Of a stretch of 64,000 bases of DNA, positions 37,201 through 49,900 are shown piece after piece; the first letter of the stretch is position 1; every line of letters starts with the position of its first letter. The position numbers were made by a program, and so were the translations under genes. This DNA is from Erythrophleum ivorense (lineage: Eukaryota > Streptophyta > Magnoliopsida > Fabales > Fabaceae), in the NCBI GenBank assembly GCA_026724425.1, contig JAIUCV010000008.1, forward strand, positions 23,756,369-23,820,368, given 5' to 3'. Under the pieces are notes generated by a model. It searched no databases. It had not been told where the DNA came from and worked only from the letters and a program-made list of their open reading frames with translations.

Positions 37201-40200
37201 GAACATATTATTCCACAAGTCACACGATTTAAATATCTTGTATCCGTTATACAACATAACGGGGAAATAAAAGAAGACGTAAAACATAGGATTCAAGCGG
37301 GATGGATGAAGTGGAGGAGTGTTTCGGGTGTTATTTGTGATAGAAGAGTACCACTCAAACTTAAGGGTAAATTCTATCGTACAGTTATAAGACCTGCAAT
37401 GTTGTATGGAACTGAGTGTTGGGCAATAAAAAGTCAACAAGAGAATAAGTTCAATGTTGCAGAGATGAGAATGTTGCGTTGGATGAGTGGACACACTAGA
37501 CGAGATCGGATTAGAAATGAATACATTAGAGAGAAAGTGGAAGTTGCACCTATTGTGGAAAAGATTGTAGAATCAAGATTTAGATGATTTGGTCATGTTG
37601 AGAGGAGACCTATAGAAACCCCAGTTAGAAGAGTAGATGAGATGGAGAATAGTCCAATAATTAGAGATAGAGGAAGACCAAGAAAAACTATAGGAGAAAT
37701 TATTAAGAGAGATTTAGATTTAAATGGTTTGTCTAAAAATATGATTTACGATAGGTGTTTATGGCGTTGATTGATCCATGTAGCCGACCCCACTTAGTGG
37801 GAAAAGGCTTTATTGTTGTTGTTGTTGTTGTAGATTCCTATAAGAGACACACTACTTTGTCTAGCAAAAAACGTCAGAAAGTTAAAAACTTTAATTTTTC
37901 ACATGGTATTAGAGCCATGATTAGTTTTGGCACTATGCAAGCCATGAATGTTGAAGCTCATGGCTCCTCATCGGAGACACTAACTCCTAACCCACACAGC
38001 CCTAGCAAGCTGTCCACAGGACATAAATTGGATGGTAACAATTACCTTCAATGGTGCCAAAGCTTCTTAATGTTCATTTGAGGGAAAGGCAAAGAAAATC
38101 ACATCATTGGTCATTTCCCTCCACCAAATACTGACAATAATAATAACAATAACAAATAGGCATTTTCCCACTAGGTGGGGTCGACCACATGGATCAAACA
38201 ACGTCATAAAGTTCTATCATAAATTATATATTTAGTTAAACCATTTAAATCTAAATCTTTCTTTATAATTTCGCCTATATTTTTTCGTGGTCTTTCTCTA
38301 CCTCTAATTATTGGTTTACTCTCTATATGATCTACTTTTTTTACTGGGGCTTCTGTAGATTTTCTCCACACATGTCCAAACCATCTAACACGCGATTCTA
38401 TCATTTTTTCCACAATAGGTGTGGCCTCAACTTTCTCTCTAATATATTCATTTCTCATTTTGTCTTGTTTGGTATATCCACTCATCTAATGTAACATTCT
38501 CATCTTTGCAACATTAATCTTATTCTCCTGTTGGTTTTTTAATGCTCAACACTCAGTCCTATATAATATTGCTGGTCTTATAGCTGTGTGGTAAAATTTA
38601 CCCTTTAGTTTGAGCTATACTCTTCTATCTGTAATAACACTCGAAACATTCCTCCATTTTATCCACCTCGCCTGAATTCTATGATTTACATCTTCTTCTA
38701 TTTCTTTATCTTGTTGTATAATGGACCCAAGATATCTAAACCGAGTAACTTGTGATATGGTATGTTCTTCGATTTTCACTTTTATGTTGGAATTAGTGTG
38801 CTTTCGCTAAACTTACATTTCATATATTCCGTTTTACTTCTACTTAAACGAAATTCATGTATTTACAAAGCTAGTCTCCACATCTCTAATTTTTCATTTA
38901 TTTCCTTCACCAAATACTAGTGATCCAAAATTCACAACCTGGGTTATTGTGCCTAGTAAACTCAATGACAATGGAGGTTGGAATAAGCTTCATCCTTTAC
39001 AAGATCGCCAAAAAGATATAGGAGGCCGTCCCGGAGAGCTACTCATCCTTAGAGAATAATTTTGCACTTTTGAGATAAAAGGGCTTCATGGATTAAAACA
39101 AGGTAATTGGTCAATTACAAATTATTTTAATGCTCTCATTACCTTGTGGCAATAGGTTGACATGTAGAAGTCCTCCATTGGTCATGCAATAGTGATGCTA
39201 CTTCCAAAAATTTGTGGAAGGTGAAAGAATCTACAAATTTCTTTTGGGCCTAAATTTTGAATTTGAAAAAGTGAGGACTATTGCAACACAATTGGCCACA
39301 CAAAAAAGGCATGTTGGAAGCTCCATAGACAGCCTACTAATCAAAAACAGAAGAAAAACCTGAGAGTAGAGGTTTCATGGCAAACAATGAAGAAAAACCA
39401 AAGCTTGACCTAAACCTCATGAAGGACCAATTAGAGCAAATACAAAGGTTAATTGGTTGTCATGGAAAAACAAACTTTGAAGTTGTTGAATTGGTTTGGT
39501 GGCACAATTAGTTAACATGTCTATGGTTTTTACTACTAAAAGATAAACTAATAATGTGTAGATTGTAGATTTAGGTGCAACCAATCACATCGCCAGTGAT
39601 GCCTCTATCATGGAGGAAATCACACCTTGTACTGAAAAAATAATAGTAAGAATAGCATATGGTTCCTTGGCTGATGCTAGTGGCACTGGAACAGTAAAAG
39701 TATCCATTGATTTAATTCTAAAAAATGTACTTTGTGTGTCATGACTTACTTGCAATTTGCTGTCTATTAGCAAGATTACTAGAGATAATAGTTGTGTAGC
39801 TAACTTCTGTCCCAATGAATGTAAATTTTAAGATTTGAGGTCTAGGAAGATGATTGGCAGTGTTAGGAAGCATAATGGCCTATACTACCTTTAAGGACAT
39901 GGAAACAAGGAGAAGGCAACACTGCCCACCATAGTTATCGTGATTCAAATTGTGAATTGGGCAACTGACTTTTTGAATCATGAATTGTAAATCATATTGA
40001 GTTGCAAGATTCAGAGATATAATTAAAAATATATTACATAAAAATTATATACCACTAAAATTTTCTTAAATAATAATTTTAAACTAGGAATTGATAAAAA
40101 TTTAACCACACGTCTTATAAAACAAAATCATAAGGAAGTAATATGATATTTTATAAGTTAATAAATTAAAAAAAACTCATAAATAACTAAGTTCAAAACT

Positions 40201-40878
40201 AATGATCTTTTTATTCATCAAAACTAATATCATCAATATCACTATTATCTTTGTCATCATCCAACATGACTATTCCTTCTTCCTCTTCTTCCTTTGCATC
40301 ACCATTATCTCCAATGTCTTTTTTAACATTATCTTGTATCTGAATGCTTTTTCCTTTATCATTTTTGTTGGCATTAAGATTTCGTAAACCTAAAAATAGA
40401 TGAATATAAGCGACTAAAAGAAGAAAAATGGTTTAAGAATTACAAAAAGAGGTTTAAGATTGCAAGTGCAATTAATGTACCTCGCTTTCTTTTTTTCACT
40501 TCAAGCACTCCTTCATCAATCTTGAAGCACTCTTGGACATCCATCCCAGAGTTCTCTTCTATTAGAGAAGGCTCCTCTTATTCAATAATCCATTCATCAT
40601 CTAATTTGAGATCTGATAAGCAAATAGGATTATATGTATCTCCTTTTCCCTCCCTTTGCTTTTGTCTAATCTCAAGTTGAAGATTGTATTTAACAAATAC
40701 AAGAATATTTAACCTTTGTTACTTTAAGTTGTTACTTCTCTTAGAATGGATATGATTAAACACACTCCAATTCTTCTCACAATCTCTAGCACTACAAGTG
40801 AGGCTTAGGATGTGAATGGCAAGAGATTGTAGCTCGTTGCACTCTTCTCCAAAGTTATTCCATCATAAAGCGAGGCAA

Positions 40879-40919
<41 letters not shown>

Positions 40920-43900
40920 ATAAAGACTTGATTAATTACTTACTCAATTTATATATAATTTTTAAATAAATAATAAATTATGTTATTAGATGAATAATTA
41001 TCATGTTGCTTTTTTTCTCTTGTTATAATTACTAAATTATATCTAAAGAGTCCTTTTGCCTTATCAAATTTCTCTATTTGAGAATCAGTTTTGACTTTAG
41101 TCTCAATATTAAGACACATGTCCTCCAATGTTTGGTATAACCCAACCTTCACCTCAATGTCTAGGTTAAAGTTTAGAATATAATGGAACTTATAAAAATA
41201 TAAAGTTAATATAATAATGTAAGATATAATAATTTTATTTTAAATATAAAATAATTATATTACATAAAAATATAAATTGTTTATGAACAAAAAACTTACT
41301 TGGGATTAAGAAAATATGTCGCTGCATGAAGTGGCCTATAGAGTTGATAGTTTCAGTGCTTGTCTATAATTTCCCAAATTTGTTTATAACTACTTTCCAC
41401 ATTATTAAAGTTCTTTGCTATTTCTTCCTTTACGCTTTCCATAGCCTCATAAATGTATCCCATCATTGGCTTTGAATCACAATTCATAAGTCTACGAACT
41501 TTAATCAAAGGAGATACGCAGTTCAAGCAATACTTTATAGACTTCTAAAATCTTGAATCAACTAAAATAATGTCTTCTACAATTTTACTTTACTCCTAGA
41601 TGCACAAGCACTTTTAGCTTGTTTTTCTGATGCAAACATAGATTGTATCACAATTTTTTGATCAAAAATAAACTTCATTGTTAAATACGATATGGCAAAT
41701 CTCGTTATTATTGGCTTAGCTAACTCTTTACCTTTTGAATAGCTTCTATACAAATTAAGCACCCAAGTGTGCCTTTGAATGAACATCGTACTTCTTTTTG
41801 CTTTTCAAACAATATTATAGAATACTGTAAGGCCACCAATGTCTTCTAAAATTAAATCAAGACAATAAGCTGCACAAGGTGATCAAAAAAATTGTTTTCT
41901 TTTGTCCATCAATTTGTGTCCAATAGAGACAAGGGCTGAAGTATTGTCCGTTACTACTTGGAACACATTTTCCTTCCCAATTTCCATCACCGTGTCATCC
42001 AATAATTCAAACATTTTTTCAGCATCTTTAATAAAACTATTAATGTCAATAGATGTTATAAAAACAATCTCCTTAAAACTATTAACAAGAAAGTTAGTAA
42101 GAGATTTACTCTTTCCATCGGTCCTTCCATCTAACATCAATGTATAACCAGTTTTTTTTCCATTCAAGTTTATATTTATCCAAATTATCATAAGCAAGAT
42201 CAACCTTTTTTTTTCAAAAAAGAGACTCTTACCTCATGATAAGTAGGTGGTTTCAAACCTCTACCATATTCACTAATAGATTTTACCATATCAATAAAAT
42301 AGGGACTTTGTACCAAATTAAATGGTAATGCATTACTATATATACATTTACAAATATCCCTAACCACTCAATCTCTATATTTCATTATAGCATTTATAGT
42401 TGGTTGCTTCATATTCTTAGAGGAGCTAGAAGAACCACTTCCCATTTTTCCTTTCATTACAAAAGCTCCCATGGGCTTTTTTCTTTTAGTGACTCATGTT
42501 CTTGAATTTCTTTATCATCAAAATACTCAATGAGATCATTGTCCTTATTCATATCATCTCTAAGATTTTTTTTGATAAATTTTTTACCTCTTCTAGCACT
42601 TGTTCACAAGGTGCAACTTTCTTGTGTGTTTTGCCTAGATGATGCTTCACTCTAAATGCTCCTCCCCACATAGTTTTGGAACAATAGTTACATTTAACAT
42701 GTAATCAAATTTGAAGAGACTTGCAGTGATTCCAAGTTATATCTTTCTTTACCTATTTGTTAGGAGCCATAACTTAATCTATAAGAAGAAAAATAAGAAT
42801 TAAAAAATAATTAAAAATAAAACTAAAAAAATTTAACAATAATAGCAAAATTTAACAAAAATTGTAAATCCTTAGTTTAAATTAAAGTATAATGGAATGT
42901 TTTTTATTTAACAAAAATTGTAAATCCTTAGTTTAATGTAATAGCAAAATTTTAATTGAAAAAAGATAAGACATAAAAACTTTTATTTAATTAAATTTAA
43001 AGTGTAGACTTTTAATTAAAAAAAGATAAGGGATATTATTATTTTTTAATTTAATAAGTTTAAAACTTTTAATCAAGAAAGATATTTTATTAAATTTAAA
43101 GTTGCAATCTTTCAGATAAAGGATATGCAATTTTAATTTTTATTTTATTAGGAGTGTTTTCTGTTTAAAAAATAAAAAGAATTGCAAATCCAAATCAAAA
43201 GGTAAGGCTACTTTGTAGTAAGTTAACAAGTCCATTCACCTGTACAATCATGGGAAAGGCTGATCTTATACTCATAAATCACGTTTCTGGCCAAAATAAA
43301 CAACTAATAAAGCATGTGAAGCTAGTCCAAGTGGCAGACATCACGTGAAGGATGCTACTGGTCCAGTAGCGGGTTTGCGAAGAAAAAGAGGATCAATTGT
43401 GCTATTGGAAACAAGATTCAACCAGGGGTTTACGAAGAAATAGAAGAACAGTAGCGTCTTCTTTCTCTAGCGGGTCATGTCAAGTCATAAAGGACTTCAT
43501 TTCATGACCCGATGCAGGACAAGTTTCTGAATTGTTGGAAGCTTTTAAATCGTCATTTCTAGGTCGATCTGTGCGATTTAGACGCACAATTCAAGCGATT
43601 AACCAATTCAAATGCCAATTTGTATCACTGGGCAAACAAACTGTATCATGTATCAATTCGTGCGTCTTGAATCGTGAATCAAACAATTTCGATAACTCTA
43701 CTGCCCATCAACTCCACACTTGGTGAAATAAAATTATGGCATTATCATTCTGGACATCCTAATGTTCATTACCATAAGTATATGTATCCTCAATTGCTTA
43801 ACAAATATATTTCCAATTTTCAATGTGAAATTTGCCCACTATCTAAGCATATAAGAATTTCCTACTTTCCCCATAACCATAAACCAACATAGCCATTTAC

Positions 43901-46900
43901 ACTCATTTATAGCCATGTTTGGGGTCCCTCTAAGGTCAAAAATATAAATGGGGCACGATGGTTTATCAACTTTATTGATGATCACACCCAGTTAACATAG
44001 GTATCCCTGTTAATAGAAAAATTTTGAAATCCCTAGCATATTCCAAAAGTTTAACCCCCTCATTCAAAATCAATTCCGAAGCAAAATTAAAGTTTTGAGA
44101 TTGGATAATGCTAAGGACTATTTCAATTTAGTCCTTGAGAGTTACCTCACCAAACACGGAATTATTCCCCAAAGCTTGTGTGTCAACACTCCTTAAGAAA
44201 ATGGAGTCTCCGAATGAAAGAATAGACACCCTTTTGAAGTCACTAGATCTCTCATGATCACTTACAATGTACCTAAAACCTTTTAGGGGGAAGCCATATT
44301 CATTGCAACATACTTAATTAATCAAATGTCCTCCAAGACTCTAAACTTTAAAACACCTCAAGAAGTACTTTTTGAGACCTACCTAACTACCATAGCCATG
44401 ACCAATCTACTCCTCAGTATTTTGGTGTACAACATTTATTCATGTTGAAAATAGGGTAAAACTTGATCCTAGAGCACTTAAGTGTATCTTTCTTGGATAT
44501 TCATCCACACAAAAAGGTTATAAACAAAGTAATCGAATCGCGATTCAAATCGTGAATTGGATGGTTCATTTTTGAATCGTAAATCGTAAATCGAATCGTA
44601 TGATTCAAAGACATATTAAAAAATAATATAATCATATACATAAAAAAATTCATAATATTCAATTTAAACTAAAATTAACAAAAATTTAACTATAAGTCTC
44701 AAAAATAAAATTATAATTTATAAGTCATAACTTAACAATTATCTTTTAAGTGATAATCTTAATAAATAAATAAGTAAATCATAAATAACTAAGTCCAAAA
44801 TTAATTATCCTCCTATTCGTTGAGACTAATATTATCACTATCACTATTATTTTTATCCTTATCCAACATGATGATTTCTTCGTCCTCTTCTTCTTCTTCT
44901 TCTTCAATGTCATCATCATCTCCAATATCTTGTTCAACTCCAACATTATTTTGTATTTGAATGCCTTTTCCTTTGTCCTGTACAACATTATCTTGTATTT
45001 GAACGCCTTTTCCTTTATCTTTATTGTTCGCATTAAGGTTTCGTGGACCTAAAAATAGACATATCACATATGTAATTATATCATATAAGTGATTAAACAA
45101 AAAAAACTAATTTAAAAAATTTACAAAAAGAAGATTAAGATTGTAAGTGCAATACCCCTCTTTCTTTTTTTAGTAGGATCTCCTTCATCAATCTTGAAGC
45201 ACTCATAGATATCCATCCAAGAGTTTCCTTCTAAGCAAGGCTCTTCTTGTTTAGTAATCCACTCATCATCAGATTCAAGATCTAATAAGCAAATAGGATC
45301 ATATGTATCTCCTTTCGCTTCTCTTTGCTTTTGTCTAATCTCAAGTTGAAGATTATATTTAACAAATACAAGAGCATTCAACCTTTGTTGCTCTAAGCGG
45401 TTTCTTCTCTTAGAGTGGATATGATTAAATACAGTCCAATTCCTTTTGCACCCTGTAGCACTACAAGTGAGGCTTAAGATGCGGATGGCAAGTGTTTGTA
45501 GCTCTTTGCATTCTTCTCCAAAACTATTCCACCATAAAGCTAGCCAAAAGAAAAATACATAAATAAAGCCTTGATCAATTACTATATATAATGTTTAAAA
45601 TAAATAAAGTAATAAATTATTTTACTAAATAAATAATTACCAGGTTGTTTCTTTTCTCTAGTTGCAATTGCTAAGCTATAACCAAAGAGTCCTTTTGCTT
45701 TGTCAAATTTTTCAATTTGAGAATCAATTTTGACTCGAGTCTCAATATCAGGACACATCTTGTCCAATGTTTTATATAATCCAACTTTCACCTCAATGTC
45801 TGGGTTAAATTTTGGATCATAATAGAACCTATAAAATTATTAGAATTAGACAAGATATAATAACAAATAAAATATAACATAATTATATTACATAAAAATT
45901 AAAATTGTTTTGTAAGAAAAACTTACTTAGGATTTAGAAAATATGCTGTTGCATGAAGTGGCCTATGGAGTTGATAGTCCCAACGCTTGTCTATAATTTC
46001 CCATATTTTTTTATATCTGCTTTCCACATTATTGAAATTATTTGCAATTTGTTCCTTTGCTCTATTCATAGCTTCATAAATATATCCCATTGCCAGCTTT
46101 GAATCACCATCCACAAGTCTAAGGACTTTCACAAGAAGAGACACACAATTCAAGCAATACTTGATAGACTTCCAAAACCTTGAATCAGCGAGAACTATAC
46201 CTTCCACAATTTTTGCTTCATTCCTAGAGGCATATGCACTTTTAGCCCACTTTTCTGATGCAAACATAGATCGGAGTGCAATCTTTTGATCCAAAATAGA
46301 TTTTATTGTCAAATGAGATGTGGCAAATCTTGTTATTGCTGGCCTAGCTAACTCCTTGCCTTTAGAATAACTTCTAAACAAATTAAGCACCCAAGTGTGC
46401 CTATAAATGAAAGTTGTAATTTTTTTTTGCCTTTTCAATGGTATTATGAAATACTGTGATATCACTAATATCTTCAAGAATCAAATCAAGACAATGGGCA
46501 GCACAAGGAGACCAAAAAAGCTGTTTTCTTTTGTCCATCAACTTATTTCCTGCAGATACAAGGGCTGAGGCACTGTCTGTCACTACTTGGACCACATTTT
46601 CCTCCCCAATTTCCACTACCATCTCATCCAGCAATTCAAACATTTTTTCAGCATCTTTAATGAAACCGTGTCAATAGATTTAAAAAAAACAGTTCCTTTA
46701 GAACTATTAACAAGAAAATTAGTAAGGGATCTACCTTTTCCATCAGTCCATCCATCTGACATTAATGTACAAACAGTTTTTCTCCATTCAACTTTATATT
46801 TATCCAAATTGGCATTGACAAGATCAACCTCTTTCTTCAAGAATGAGACTCTTACTTCATGATAAGTAGGTGGTTTCAAGCCTCTACCATATTCACTAAT

Positions 46901-49900
46901 TGATTTCACCATATTAATAAATAATGGATTCTTTACCAAAGTAAACGGCAATGCATTACCATATATACACTTACAGATATCTCTAACCACTTGATCTCTA
47001 TCCTTTACCATTGCATTTATAGTTTGTTGTTTCATTGGCTTAGAGCTAGAGCCACTTCCCCCTTTTCCTTTTATTATAAAAGCTTCTATGGACCCCTTAT
47101 TTTGTAAATCATGTTCTTGGTTTCCTTTATCATCAAAGCAATCAACATCATCATCACCATCTTTGTTCATATCATCTAAAATTTTTCTAAATAAATTTCT
47201 TACCTCCTCTGGCACTTGTTCACATGGCGCAACTTCTTTGTGTGTTCCAGCTAGATGATATTTCATCCTAAATGCTCATCCCCACATTGTTTTAGGACAA
47301 TAGTTACATTTAACATGTAACCGAGTCTCAAGAGACTTGCAATGATCCCAAGCAACATCTTTTTTTACCTTTTTCTTTGGAGCCATGACTTAATTATAAG
47401 AGAAAAAGATTAAGAAATTGCTCAAGAGAAAAATTAAAAAATTTTATGACTTCTCCCTTTGCCAGTAGCCACCCACAGCATCTACTCTTGTTGCCGTAAA
47501 CCAGAATTTAAATAGGGTTCAAATACTTAGGTTTGTATATATATAGGATTGGGAATAATTAACTTGAGTCTTTTAAGTGAAACAGCCATCGTGTGAGAGA
47601 ATGCCACGAATCATGTCAGTGCATGTGGGACGCTATATGTATTGTCTCCTCATTTTCTGGCAAGATTCACGAGCATCAGATTTTGAAAAAACAGATGATA
47701 TGTATTGTGAGGCAACGACACCGTTTGAGATAAACACGATAAAAAGGAAAGGCGTCGTCTTCTCCAGCCAAATGGGTCGCAACGGGTCACAAGGGACCCG
47801 ACTCTTGACCCAACGCAGTTGCTATTTCTTGAATCGCTAGACCGCCGTGAATCGCCGTTTCCGCAGCGATGCGCACGATTCTGGCGATTCAGAGTGCGAT
47901 TTTGGCTTTTCCACGATTCATTATACGTTTAGTATCGTTTCCATGGAGTATCGCATCGGATCGTGCGTTTTGAATCGCAAATCGCACGATTTCTACTACT
48001 CTGGTTATACATGATATTCTCCCATCACACAAAGATACTACACTACCATGGATGTTACCTCCTACTAAAACCAACTCTTTTATCCCAAAACACTCATTCA
48101 GGGAGAGAATCAAAATACATAAGAATTGTCGTTCTGGTATAATTTTGAACCTTCCTGACTCTAGCTCTCTTACCCAAGAACATAATGGCCTAAATTCCCA
48201 TTGTTCCAGCCTATTTCTAGCCCTTAGATACCAATGACCATGACCTTGAAAACCACCCAAGTAATACCTAGACATGTCCCAATCCCATATAGGAAGAAAG
48301 GTCACTTGAGTACTCATGGAGGGAGGAGGAACAGCAAACAAAACAGCAGTGCATGGAGGAAAATTAGGGCGTGTTTGGTTGGAGGATGTATTGGTAAAGG
48401 GAATATAAAATGTAAGTAGGTGGGGGTAGGTGAGATAAGAAATAAACGTTTTATCTCTACTTTTAAAAAAGTGATTTGATAGATAGAATAATAAATATAA
48501 GGGTATAATAGACATTACACAAGTTATGTAAAGGGATTACATTTGCGATACAACGAATCAAACAAAACATTAGTGTATACTCCATGAGCAAGGCCAATCA
48601 TCAACCTTAACTTTAGATCAAGAGCCAGCAAATGACTTGGCAGACTTGAGTTGGCCTATTGCACTAATAAAAAGGGTAAGATCATATACCAAATACTCAA
48701 TAAGCAATTGTGTCTCCTATGATAGATTATCTCTCTCTATGAAATCTTTTGTGGTAAGTGTTTAAGCTGAAAAACTATCCAAAAGTGTGTATGAAGCTGT
48801 AAAAGTTCCAAAATGGAAGGCTGCAATATATGAAGAAATGAATACATTGGAGAAGAATGGAACAACTACTAAAAGGTAAAACAGCAGTGAATTGTAAGTG
48901 AATTTTCATTATTAAGTACAACCCAGATGGAAGTTTCAACCATAATAAAGCAAAACTTGTTGCCAAAGGGTTCTCCCAAACCTATAGGTATTATTGTCTA
49001 TTGCCTCTAATCTTGATTGGCCACTTTTTCAATTAGATATGGAGAATGTCCTTTTAAATGGAGGCGTGTAAGAGGAAGTATACATAGATATTCTTCTAGT
49101 ATTGGAATCAAGTAAATCACCTCGAGTTTGGTTTAAAAGATTCATAAAGGTTGTCAAAGGATAAGGATACAATCAATGCCATATCACACTTTATTCACCA
49201 AAGTTGCCTTTAATAGTAAAATTGCTATGTTAATCACTTACGTTGATGATATAGTCATTGCAGAGGATTACTTGGATGAGATCAGGAGATTGAAGAAGAA
49301 GAATCTTGCAACTAAATTTGAAGTTAAAGATCTTGGAAGCCTAAGATACTTCTTGAGCATGAAAGCAGCAAGATTAAAGGAGGGCATAACAATGTCTCAA
49401 AGGAAATACAAGCTACATTTATTTGAAAAATAGGGATGTTAGGTTGCAAACCTGTTGAAAACCTATAGAAGCCAATTACAAGGGGGGCCTAAAAGGAGAT
49501 GGTGCACTAGTTGATACTACGATGTACCAAATACTAGTAGGTAAGCCAATCTACTTTTCTCACATGAGACTTGACATTTGCTCTGAGTGTTGTGAGTCAA
49601 TTTATGAATAAAATAAATGAAAACCACCTAAAGGCAATGTATAGAATATTGAGATATCTAAAACTAACAACAAGTAAGGGCCTCTATTTCAAGAAGGGAG
49701 CACACTAAGGGGTAGAAGTTTACTCAAATGCTAATTGATCTAGATTTGTTACAGATAGGAGGTCAATAATTGGATATTGTACATTTGTTTAGGGTAATTT
49801 GGTTACTTAGAGAAGTAAAAAAAAAAAAAAGTGCAGTAGTAACTAGGAACAGTGCTGAAGCAGAATTTCAAGCACTTACTTTAGGAATTTGTGAAGGCAT

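Noticed and set aside
16459..37916. tRNA-like matches TGGTATCAGAGC and TGGTATTAGAGCC
   Set aside because: These are primer-binding sites just inside LTRs, not tRNA genes; no cloverleaf surrounds them.
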